Source of the DNA: JAUVKA01 sp964465145
Lineage (GTDB): Bacteria; Bacteroidota; Bacteroidia; Bacteroidales; UBA12481
Length of the DNA stretch: 64,000 nucleotides
Assembly (NCBI GenBank): GCA_964465145.1
Contig: CAYXJR010000005.1
Span: 1 to 64,000 of the forward strand
Direction: 5' to 3'
Position 1 is the first letter of the stretch. Every line of letters begins with the position of its first letter. The translations under genes were made by a program, and so were the position numbers. Shown one piece after another: positions 36,813 through 44,208 of this stretch. The notes beneath the pieces were generated by a model that was not told where the DNA came from, ran no database searches, and worked only from the letters and a program-made list of their open reading frames with translations.

Positions 36813-37777
36813 AAAGGAAGATTGTAATACTGCACAATCAGGTATTGACGAATAAGCCTGATGAACTCGATGTTATCCATCAAAGGGATTTGGTAAAGAG
36901 AGCCTGCGAAGAACTGAATTACCTGGTTATTTGCCGGATAGCCGGACGGGAATTGTTGGATGATATTGAAAGCCTGAAGAGTGAGCAGCCAGCTGTTGTT
37001 TTTAACCTGGTTGAAGAAGCCTGGGGGCGGGGAGAATTCATTTATTTTGTTCCTGCCCTCTTGAATGCCTTAAAAATTCCCTATACCGGTGTCCCCCTGG
37101 ATGCCTTATTCGTGACTACTAATAAGGTATTGGCGAAAAAAATGATGAAGCTCAACAACATACCGACAGCCGATTTCTACTCTATGGGTGAATTGGATCA
37201 ATTAGATCCGCATAAAACCTATATTGTTAAACCCATTTGGGAGGAAGCTTCTGTGGGCATTTCATCCGATTCTATATTCAAGACTTCCGAAAAGGAGAAG
37301 TTTGAACAGATTGGCCTATTATCTTCCTCTCATTATTTCGTGGAAGAGTTTATTGATGGCAGGGAATTCAATATCAGTATGTTAACCCGGGGGGATGGGG
37401 ATGTAGAAGTTCTCCCGCATGCTGAGATGATTTTTTCGGACTTTTTTACCGACATACCCAAAATCGTTGGTTACCAGGCCAAATGGGATGAGAAAAGCCC
37501 GGAATACAGCGGGACGAAACGGGAATTCGGAACACTCATAAATAAATCAGAGTTAGAGCAAAAACTTAATGAGATTTGCAAATTATCCTGGAGGGTATTT
37601 AATCTCAAGGGATATGCCCGGGTTGATTTCCGGGTGGATAGCAACGAGCAGGTTTATGTGCTCGAAATAAACGGCAATCCTTGTATTTCACCCGATAGCG
37701 GCTTTGTTGCTGCTGCAAAATATGCCGGTTATTCTATTACCACAATGATTGATAGGATTTTGCAGGATATAAACTGA
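36809..37777 (+). CDS. D-Ala-D-Ala-ligase-like ATP-grasp ligase (second)
   Basis: A paralogue of the preceding ligase (322 residues), only distantly similar: VVFNLVEEAWGRGEFIYFVP, YIVKPIWEEASVGISSDS, HYFVEEFIDGREFNISML, ARVDFRVD and YVLEINGNPCISPDSG. The start is a TTG overlapping the previous TGA (TTGA), with AAAGGA just upstream as ribosome-binding site; no ATG fits. Two different ATP-grasp ligases in tandem suggest two successive amide bonds or two different acyl donors. Confidence 0.83.
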   Translation: MKRKIVILHNQVLTNKPDELDVIHQRDLVKRACEELNYLVICRIAGRELLDDIESLKSEQPAVVFNLVEEAWGRGEFIYFVPALLNALKIPYTGVPLDALFVTTNKVLAKKMMKLNNIPTADFYSMGELDQLDPHKTYIVKPIWEEASVGISSDSIFKTSEKEKFEQIGLLSSSHYFVEEFIDGREFNISMLTRGDGDVEVLPHAEMIFSDFFTDIPKIVGYQAKWDEKSPEYSGTKREFGTLINKSELEQKLNEICKLSWRVFNLKGYARVDFRVDSNEQVYVLEINGNPCISPDSGFVAAAKYAGYSITTMIDRILQDIN

Positions 37778-37781
37778 GAAT

Positions 37782-38258
37782 ATGAACTTTAGAAATATAC
37801 TTAAGGAGAGCGATCTGGAGGCCATTGAAGGAATCCTTAATTCAACAGGCTTCTTTTACGACTTTGAGGTAGAAGTGGCCCTGGAAACAGCACGGGATAA
37901 CTATGAAAAGGGGGAGGAAAAAAGCGGCTACATTTTTATTATTGCCGAAGAGCAAGAGGTTCCGGTGGCATTTGCCTGCTATGGCAAGTCGCCATGCACG
38001 GTGGAGAGTTTTGACCTGTATTGGATTGCAGTCCATGAGAGTAAAAAGGGCATGGGGATCGGAAAACAATTAATGGGCTTGATTGAGGCAGATATTGCGA
38101 GCCGGTCTGGTAAAAATATCTGGATTGAAACTTCTTCCCGTCCGCTTTATGAGCCCACACAGCAGTTTTATTTGAATCTAGGCTGTGATAAGGTAGCCGA
38201 ACTTCCGGATTTTTATGCGGTGAATGACAGTAAGGTGGTTTTTTTGAAGAAGCTTTGA
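37782..38258 (+). CDS. GNAT-family N-acetyltransferase
   Basis: A 158-residue stand-alone GNAT (MNFRNILKESDLEAIEGILN start, acetyl-CoA loop KKGMGIGKQLMGLIEADI, late NLGCDKVAELPDFYAVND). It begins 4 bp after the second ligase stop and closes the operon. It is not similar enough to the fused GNAT domain to be a recent duplicate. It could be the beta-lysine N-acetyltransferase equivalent (AblB-type role), but this is inference from the presence of the aminomutase. Confidence 0.83.
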   Translation: MNFRNILKESDLEAIEGILNSTGFFYDFEVEVALETARDNYEKGEEKSGYIFIIAEEQEVPVAFACYGKSPCTVESFDLYWIAVHESKKGMGIGKQLMGLIEADIASRSGKNIWIETSSRPLYEPTQQFYLNLGCDKVAELPDFYAVNDSKVVFLKKL

Positions 38259-38275
38259 GGGGTTGCGGGTTGCGC
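38258..38275. repeat. GGTTGCG word repeat
   Basis: GGGGTTGCGGGTTGCGCGATGCGGGG-type words directly after the GNAT stop, the same word family as at 26071 and 42466. Confidence 0.45.
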
Positions 38276-38630
38276 GATGCGGGGATTCCGGTAAGCAGGT
38301 ATGCCGGTATGCTGGGGAGGTATGAGGTGAGAATTTAGTTACGCTCAACCGGCTAAAATGTACTGTTTTGGCTGACGGCCTGATAAACTATAAACTTGAA
38401 TGTTAAGAGATAACTGCAGTTCCAAGATTTTTGTTGATGATGACCACATGAGCAAATGGTAGGGCTTTTTTAGATTCTTTGTCAATTACTGAGGTTTTTA
38501 TTTGAATTTTTTGTTGAGCTAACAAAAGGTAGAAATGGCTATTATGAGTAAAACAGAAGAGAGCTCTTTCATTTACTTTCCACTTAATAAATTAGAGATG
38601 TTTAGACAGCAATATTACATGATAATCTTA
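38276..38630. other. Gap between aminomutase operon and ProC-like gene
   Basis: Apart from the word repeat at its left edge I see only short ORFs (one of 37 codons on the plus strand near 38545) with no recognisable family and no clear terminator. Confidence 0.4.
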
Positions 38631-39410
38631 TCATATTTTGCAATTCAATTTGAATAATTTCAAAATGCCATCTGCTGCGTCAACGTATGCCTGATGTGCT
38701 CCTGAAGACTTAATTTCCATACCTGTTTGCTCATTCAGCCCTCCCGGAGTTGCTGCGTGATGAGAAAGAGCAGTGAAATCCGGTTTATCTGACAGATGGG
38801 CTGCATATGCAAGTGTATGAAACATATCCGCAACATATTTATCAGAAAGATCTTTTGGAACAGAGTTATTCGAGGCCCATTCACTAAGTGAATTCATCAT
38901 ATCATAAAATGGTGAGATCAGGCAGGTCAGGGTCCAGATGGTATGAAGCTCTTCCTCTGAGCTTACCTCAAAAGGCTGCCCAATGGAGCTGAGGATTTTC
39001 CATGATACTTCACTGGGCATAAAAACCGGGATAGGGCAGGTGTGGGTTACGACTGTTGGAAGAGGAGTTGCCCTGCTAAGAATTGTTGCAGGCCTGATCA
39101 AATCACATAAATCATTATAAAAAGAGAATGGTATAAGTGAAACAATAACATGGTCTGCCCTGAATTTAAGTTCAGCGATTACTTCCTTGTAAACCGGCGG
39201 TCTTAATGCCAGAAAGATGGCATCAGATTTGTCAACTACTTCCTGATTGTTTTCTGCCCTGACTACCCGGGCATATTTTTCTGCCAGTTTTATAGAAATA
39301 TCCCTGTTTCTTGGTGATACAATAATTTTATAATCCTCAAGCCTGGAGGAGCAAAGTGCCTCAATTACAGCGCCGGAGATTTTTCCAGTTCCTATAAATC
39401 CGATGTTCAT
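38631..39410 (-). CDS. Pyrroline-5-carboxylate reductase-like dehydrogenase
   Basis: NAD(P)-binding Rossmann start MNIGFIGTGKISGAVIEAL, then SDAIFLALRPPVYKEVIAEL, and a helical dimerisation domain ending HHAATPGGLNEQTGMEIKSS. In true ProC the equivalent motif is TSPGGTT; here ATPGGLNEQ, so the substrate may differ from pyrroline-5-carboxylate. 259 residues, soluble. It is convergent with the aminomutase operon and not obviously part of it. Confidence 0.72.
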   Translation of the reverse strand: MNIGFIGTGKISGAVIEALCSSRLEDYKIIVSPRNRDISIKLAEKYARVVRAENNQEVVDKSDAIFLALRPPVYKEVIAELKFRADHVIVSLIPFSFYNDLCDLIRPATILSRATPLPTVVTHTCPIPVFMPSEVSWKILSSIGQPFEVSSEEELHTIWTLTCLISPFYDMMNSLSEWASNNSVPKDLSDKYVADMFHTLAYAAHLSDKPDFTALSHHAATPGGLNEQTGMEIKSSGAHQAYVDAADGILKLFKLNCKI

Positions 39411-39412
39411 TA

Positions 39413-39447
39413 ATGGTAAATGGTAAATGGTTAGTGGTTAATGGTTA
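39413..39447. repeat. GGTAAAT/GGTTAAT word repeat
   Basis: TAATGGTAAATGGTAAATGG followed by TTAGTGGTTAATGG immediately upstream of the ProC-like start codon. Confidence 0.6.
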
Positions 39448-39551
39448 TGATATATTGGATTAAGGGTATTTAGTTGATGAAACCTTCATTCGAGGCATAA
39501 AACTACTTAAATGATAGAACTTTTTAATACGATTTTTATATTTAAAAATCT

Positions 39552-40133
39552 TTAAAACTGATTGATTGCCCCAAAAGTTGGAATTTCAATAGCCTGAGCT
39601 TTTCTTTCCGCCTCTGCCTGAGCTCTTTTTACAGGCTCTTCCCAGGGATGGAGACTTAGTGAGAATTTACCCCAGTGGACAGGGGTGAATTTCTCAGCCC
39701 TGGCATCAATTGCAGCCTGGACTGTTTGTTCCGGCATCATATGGATCAAGGGCCAGTTTTCGTTATACTGCCCGCATTCGATAAAGGCATGGTCAAATGG
39801 ACCGAATTCCTCTCCTATATCCCTGAAATGGGGGCCGTAGCCCGAATCGCCGCTATAAAAGATATTGCGGTTTGATGAATTGATGATATATGAACACCAG
39901 AGGGTTGACATACGGTTAAACATGCCCCGTCCTGAGAAATGGCGTGCCGGGCCGGAGGTAATGCTGAGAGCTCCACCCTGTGAATAACTTTCACCCCAAT
40001 TCAGTTCATTAATCTTATTGCCAGGAACACCCCTTGTCATTTTACCCATCGCATTCCACATGCTTGTGCCCTCCGGGTTCATCGGGGTGGGCAGTGTGTT
40101 GGAAAATCTGTATTTTCTTTGTGGGGCAGCCAT
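39552..40133 (-). pseudogene. NAPE-PLD/UlaG-type metallo-beta-lactamase-fold protein lacking its metal motif
   Basis: The ends of the family are clear: the start KYRFSNTLPTPMNPEGTSMW and, from about residue 37, VPGNKINELNWGESYSQGGA, ARHFSGRGM, WCSYII, FYSGDSGYGPHF, and a final TPVHWGKFSLSLHPWEEP. The middle, about 110-120 residues that normally hold FGHSS and the HxHxDH zinc motif, is missing without loss of frame. The product would be 193 residues rather than about 310-370 and should not bind metal properly, so I call it a deletion pseudogene. Expression of a truncated protein cannot be ruled out. Confidence 0.72.
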
Positions 40134-40175
40134 GGTGTAATTACAATTTTACCCAAATAAAGTTTACATTAGTTT

Positions 40176-40183
40176 TATCTTTG
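40176..40183 (+). promoter_or_regulatory. -7 box for the chitinase operon
   Basis: TATCTTTG fits TAnnTTTG, 63 bp before the GH18 ATG; -33 element weak. It supports the start at 40247 rather than 40034. Confidence 0.4.
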
Positions 40184-40246
40184 CTTCTTTTATTTATTAT
40201 CGGTTTCAAATTGCTAATTTTCAGAAATATATTTCAAGGGATAAAT

Positions 40247-41482
40247 ATGAAAAGAACAATAATTTCAGGAATATATATCAGCAGGCATATCAGCCTCATT
40301 ATTACTTTATTACTGCTTTTTTCCTTTAGCTGGAACGGGCAGAAAAAAATGCCGGATAAAGATAAATCATTTGCAGTGGCAGCATATTATACGCCAAGGC
40401 GGGGTGTTACTCCGGATCAGCTTCCACTTGACCAGCTGACCCATATTATTTACTCTTTCTCACGTGTCAGGGAAGGGGAGATGAAAGTACATGAGCGGGC
40501 TGGTGAGATAATCAGGGGATTAGTTAAACAAAAAGAAAATTACCCGGATCTTAAAGTCATGGTAGCCTGCGGGGGTTGGGGAGCAGATGGTTTCTCCGAT
40601 ATGGCTGAAACGGAAGAATCTAGGAAGAAATTTGCGGAAAGCGCCGTGCGCCTTGTAGAGGAATATCAGCTCGACGGCATTGATATGGACTGGGAATACC
40701 CCGGATTGGAGGCAGGCGGTATTAAGTACAGGCCAGAGGATACCCAGAGGTTCACCCTGGTAATGAAAGCGTTAAGGGAGCATCTTGATACCCTCGACAG
40801 GGAAATCATTATCACCTTCGCCGCTGCAGGATGGCAAAGGTATTACGAGCATATTGAAACACTGGAGGTGATGAAGTATGTTGATTATATTAATATCATG
40901 ACCTATGACCAGATCGGTGGAAATTCTGATTATACCGGCCACCATACCGCTTTGGGGAGAATCAATATGGAGGATCTGGAGGGATACCCGCTACTGGCGT
41001 ATATGCAATCCAAAAAGGAGGATATGGCCAGGATGGGATATGCTTTTGAACCACGGTCGACAGAGAAAATTGTTGATTATGTTATAGGCTTGGGTGTTGA
41101 CCCTAAAAAGATATTAATCGGAGGAGCTTTCTACGGACGATCATGGAAAGGTGTCCCTCCCGATGGAAATGGCCTTTACCAGCCAAACGTTAAAATTCAT
41201 ATTGGCTGGTGTTCATACTCACGTATCAGGTCTGAGTTTGAAAATAAAAATGGATTTGCAAGATATTGGGATCCGATAGCCAAAGCTCCTTATTTATATA
41301 ATCCGGCTGACAGTATCTTCATGTCATACGACGATACTTTATCTGTAAAATTGAAAACCCAATATGCAATAGATAAAAAGCTTGGAGGAATCATGTTCTG
41401 GCAGCTAAGCGATGATACCCAGGAAGAAAACAGCCTGCTTGATGCAATTGATAAGGCTGTGCAATCAGAAAAAATAAAATGA
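40247..41482 (+). CDS. GH18 family chitinase-like enzyme
   Basis: An exported chitinase fold. Start set at ATG 40247, which begins the hydrophobic signal (IISGIYISRHISLIITLLLL); readings from 40034 cross the promoter and the opposite gene's start. The catalytic motif is D143-G-I-D146-M-D148-W-E150 with E150 as acid, preceded by VMVACGGWG. The later YDQIGGN, GGAFYGRSW and GGIMFWQLSDD stretches are typical. It overlaps the next gene (ATGA). Likely acts on chitin or GlcNAc-containing oligosaccharides. Confidence 0.9.
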   Translation: MKRTIISGIYISRHISLIITLLLLFSFSWNGQKKMPDKDKSFAVAAYYTPRRGVTPDQLPLDQLTHIIYSFSRVREGEMKVHERAGEIIRGLVKQKENYPDLKVMVACGGWGADGFSDMAETEESRKKFAESAVRLVEEYQLDGIDMDWEYPGLEAGGIKYRPEDTQRFTLVMKALREHLDTLDREIIITFAAAGWQRYYEHIETLEVMKYVDYINIMTYDQIGGNSDYTGHHTALGRINMEDLEGYPLLAYMQSKKEDMARMGYAFEPRSTEKIVDYVIGLGVDPKKILIGGAFYGRSWKGVPPDGNGLYQPNVKIHIGWCSYSRIRSEFENKNGFARYWDPIAKAPYLYNPADSIFMSYDDTLSVKLKTQYAIDKKLGGIMFWQLSDDTQEENSLLDAIDKAVQSEKIK

Positions 41483-42447
41483 ACGGATTGGATAATATCA
41501 GCCGTTTGAGCTTATCAAACCTGGATACACCAATAGAAAAATGTGAACGGATTGCTGCCTTATTCCCGGATGGCCCTGATATCTATATCAAAAGGGATGA
41601 TTTCATAGGTTCCCTGGTCTGGGGAAATAAATTAAGGAAGCTGGAATTTTCACTGGCAGACGCAACAGCTCAGGGTGCAGACACCATTATAACCTGCGGC
41701 GGTGTACAGTCGAATCACTCCAGAATTACAGCCCAGCTTTGCAAGCGGCTAGGGCTGGATTGCGTTCTCGTTCAAAATGGTGAACCCCAGGATATTCCAA
41801 CTGGTAACCATAAGATTAACAGGCTCCTTAATATTGAAATCCACTATGTTAATTCAGGGGCTGAGAGAAACGATAAAATGCTTGAAGTCAGTAAAGATCT
41901 GAACGTCAGAGGATCTAAGCCATATATAATACCTCTTGGGGCATCAAACGGGATTGGATGCATGGGATTTGTCAATGCGGTAAAGGAGCTGAAAGAACAG
42001 CAGGAAAAGCTTGGTTTTGATTTTGATGTGATTATGCACTCGTCTTCATCCGGAGGGACCCAGGCCGGACTGGCAATAGGTAAAAAGCTTTTTGGACTTG
42101 ATAAAACCGAGATAATTGGCATAAGTTCCGACACAAGTGAAGATGAGTTGAAAAACAATATTCTTGCCTGTACCGGTCAGGCATTACTTAGCCTTGGGGC
42201 AGATTTTAACCTCAATGAGGAAGATCTGAAGGTCGATGCTTCATATATTGGCCCTGGCTATGGTTTTCCTTCACAAGAATCTGATGAGGCAGAAAAACTT
42301 TTCCTCGATTATGAGGGTATTTTCCTTGATGCAACCTACACAGCCAAGGCTGCCGCCGGCCTGATAGATTATATCAGGAAAGGCAAACTGAAGAAAGGCC
42401 AGAAAGTGCTGTTCTGGCATACGGGGGGGATACTTGATAAATTGTAA
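41479..42447 (+). CDS. PLP-dependent D-cysteine desulfhydrase / ACC deaminase family enzyme
   Basis: Fold type II PLP enzyme of 322 residues. IKRDDFIGSLVWGNKLRKLE contains the PLP lysine (K54 in NKLRKL), GGVQSNHSR is the phosphate/substrate loop, HSSSSGGTQAGLAIG the PLP-phosphate cup. The family removes ammonia and sulfide from D-cysteine or opens aminocyclopropane carboxylate; the two are hard to tell apart by eye. It is translationally coupled to the chitinase, an unexpected pairing. Confidence 0.83.
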   Translation: MNGLDNISRLSLSNLDTPIEKCERIAALFPDGPDIYIKRDDFIGSLVWGNKLRKLEFSLADATAQGADTIITCGGVQSNHSRITAQLCKRLGLDCVLVQNGEPQDIPTGNHKINRLLNIEIHYVNSGAERNDKMLEVSKDLNVRGSKPYIIPLGASNGIGCMGFVNAVKELKEQQEKLGFDFDVIMHSSSSGGTQAGLAIGKKLFGLDKTEIIGISSDTSEDELKNNILACTGQALLSLGADFNLNEEDLKVDASYIGPGYGFPSQESDEAEKLFLDYEGIFLDATYTAKAAAGLIDYIRKGKLKKGQKVLFWHTGGILDKL

Positions 42448-42501
42448 ATGGTTAAGGGTTAATGACCTGCAACCAACAACCTGCAACCAACAACCAACAA
42501 C
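42446..42501. repeat. Intergenic word repeats (GGTTAA then CAACCTGCAACC words)
   Basis: Between two convergent genes: AATGGTTAAGGGTTAATG and then CCTGCAACCAACAACCTGCA with further CAACAAC words, the complement of the GGTTGCA word seen at 26071. Confidence 0.7.
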
Positions 42502-43854
42502 TTAAAACCCCTTCCCCACAATCGGCTTATCAGGTAGAGTAATTGTTGGTTCTTTATTGTTTTGAAATGCGTTTAATTGCAGAAACCACAGGCCTATTCC
42601 GGCTGAGCCTTGCATGAGTCCGGTTTGAGCGGCAACATTTTCAGGGCTTCGCCGGTTTTCAGCTTGAATCCATTTAATGCAATCTCCCTCCTTAGTGGAT
42701 GAAGCAATTAGTTTCTTTGTCATTTTTCCGGAAAAACCCAGGTATTTTTCGTTTCCGGTAATATTATAAAGCCACAGGAAATATTCTGCTACTCCTGCCG
42801 ATCCGCAGCATTTGCCCTCATTGTTCCAGAAGCCCGGAGCCTCATGCTGATCAATTCCTTCCTCCATTAAATAATCTGCCGTGCGAGTCATTTTTTCCAG
42901 CCAGGCCTCGTCATTTGTGGCTTCATATAGTGAATAAAACAACCTCCCTGTACCGGCAGGTCCGTGGCACCAGTTAAGGTAATATAAATCCTCTCCACCT
43001 GGCAGGTGATGGGGGATATAGCCCTTATCATTTGATAATCCATCAAGCAGATTCGCTGCTTTAATAGCGGCATCAAGATACTTTTCATTTTTGGTCCTCA
43101 GGTAAGTCTCAGATAAGAAGTAGGCTGTACCGGCTGTCCCATGCGAGAAATTATCCATGTACCTTTCATAGTCCGGCATGAATTTCCAGCGCAATCCATT
43201 TAAGGTATCAATGGCATTATCCAGCAAACCTTCTGCTGCTAATATTGAAAGACTGTCGGCTTTGGGTAGATTAAATTCATCAGATACATATTGTAAATAT
43301 AGACCAATCCCAGCACCGCCATAAACAATATCTGTAATCTGGCCCCAGTTGATTCCATTTTCAGTCCTACTGGCTGCTGCCTCTAATTGGTCAACTATTT
43401 TTACAGATGCCTGATAATAAAGGGGATCCCCGGTGGTTTTATAGACTTCATTAATAGCAAAGCCGATACCTGCCAGACCGGTATACAGGCCAACTTCGCC
43501 TGCATTATAAATAGTGTCTTTGATGGTATTAATCAAATATGCCGCACCGGATTCAGCTTCATCAAGATAATTGCTGTTTCCGGTGGTATTGTAGAGTTCC
43601 AGGTAGAACAAAACTATTCCGGGCACACCACTATACAATGAATTGTCTGCCTGGGAATTAACACTGTCGGGCATTACTTTCCAGATAGGTCCTTCCGGTG
43701 ATTCATATTTTGATTGTCGAATAAATTCTTCTGATTCTACTGCAAGGGAAATCCAATTCTTATCAGAAAACAGATCTCTGTTTTTATTGGAACATGAACC
43801 CAGTAAAATCAGACAACAGACGACAAAAAATTGATATTTCAGGGGAGACCTCAT
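42502..43854 (-). CDS. LanC-like lipoprotein (lanthionine cyclase fold)
   Basis: A 450-residue protein anchored as a lipoprotein (LLGSC, Cys21) with a LanC-type double alpha-toroid: repeated GxxGI-type helices (YSGVPGIVLFYLEL, YTGLAGIGFAINEV, YGGAGIGLYLQY, FSHGTAGTAYFL with H238). Zinc site candidates are C296 in NWCHGPAG and C349-C350 in KCCGSAG, where classical LanC has Cys-His. No LanB/LanM, precursor peptide or protease is nearby, and a surface or periplasmic location is unusual for a lanthipeptide enzyme. It may act in glycan or glutathione-type chemistry instead. 19 bp downstream of the GDCCVxC gene, so likely co-transcribed. Confidence 0.8.
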   Translation of the reverse strand: MRSPLKYQFFVVCCLILLGSCSNKNRDLFSDKNWISLAVESEEFIRQSKYESPEGPIWKVMPDSVNSQADNSLYSGVPGIVLFYLELYNTTGNSNYLDEAESGAAYLINTIKDTIYNAGEVGLYTGLAGIGFAINEVYKTTGDPLYYQASVKIVDQLEAAASRTENGINWGQITDIVYGGAGIGLYLQYVSDEFNLPKADSLSILAAEGLLDNAIDTLNGLRWKFMPDYERYMDNFSHGTAGTAYFLSETYLRTKNEKYLDAAIKAANLLDGLSNDKGYIPHHLPGGEDLYYLNWCHGPAGTGRLFYSLYEATNDEAWLEKMTRTADYLMEEGIDQHEAPGFWNNEGKCCGSAGVAEYFLWLYNITGNEKYLGFSGKMTKKLIASSTKEGDCIKWIQAENRRSPENVAAQTGLMQGSAGIGLWFLQLNAFQNNKEPTITLPDKPIVGKGF

Positions 43855-43873
43855 AATTATACATTTTACTAAT

Positions 43874-44080
43874 TCAGCAACAGCATTTATCTTGTTGAAT
43901 AGGAGGACATTTTACTGATCCAAAAGAACAGTAAACACAGCAGTCGCCCTGGTTTGGCTTCAATATCTCACCGCAATTTGTACACTCGTAAAAAAACTGA
44001 CACGCATCTGTCGGCATCGTTTCTTCTTTGCTAAATCCACAATTGGGGCAAGTAATTACGGATTGTAATTTGATTTCCAT
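43874..44080 (-). CDS. GDCCVxC-type small Cys-rich protein
   Basis: A 68-residue cytoplasmic protein with a CPNCG pair (residues 11-15), CTNCG (33-37), then GDCCVYCSFGSVKCPPIQ and a terminal CCC. This matches the small family named for its GDCCVxC motif, some members of which carry selenocysteine; here every position is Cys and no in-frame TGA interrupts it. Likely zinc- or heavy-metal-binding. First of a two-gene unit with the LanC-like lipoprotein. Confidence 0.8.
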   Translation of the reverse strand: MEIKLQSVITCPNCGFSKEETMPTDACQFFYECTNCGEILKPNQGDCCVYCSFGSVKCPPIQQDKCCC

Positions 44081-44125
44081 GTTATAAATTAAATTAAATC
44101 AATACAATATTACCTTTCCACGCCA

Positions 44126-44152
44126 ATATACCAAAATACCAAAATACCAATT
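44126..44152. repeat. ATACCAAA word repeat
   Basis: AATATACCAAAATACCAAAA-type words in the divergent gap between the GDCCVxC gene and GH29. Confidence 0.55.
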
Positions 44153-44208
44153 AACAAATCCACCATTTTCACTATCTTTCTACTCCGAAATCTAAATCAA
44201 AATAAGTC

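Noticed and set aside
35835..37777. Peptidoglycan D-Ala-D-Ala ligases (ddl)
   Set aside because: Two divergent copies within an aminomutase operon, far from mur/fts genes; a metabolite ligase role fits better.
38545..38658. Small 37-codon plus-strand gene
   Set aside because: No ribosome-binding site, family or conserved neighbour to support it; it also overlaps the ProC-like gene's 3' end.
40034..40246. Longer N-terminus for the GH18 enzyme
   Set aside because: It overlaps the start of the opposite-strand gene and the predicted -7 box; the signal peptide begins at 40247.
42502..43854. Lanthipeptide biosynthesis cluster
   Set aside because: No dehydratase, precursor peptide, protease or exporter nearby, and the protein is a lipoprotein.
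43874..44080. Selenoprotein
   Set aside because: The GDCCVxC motif here uses ordinary Cys codons and no in-frame TGA is present.
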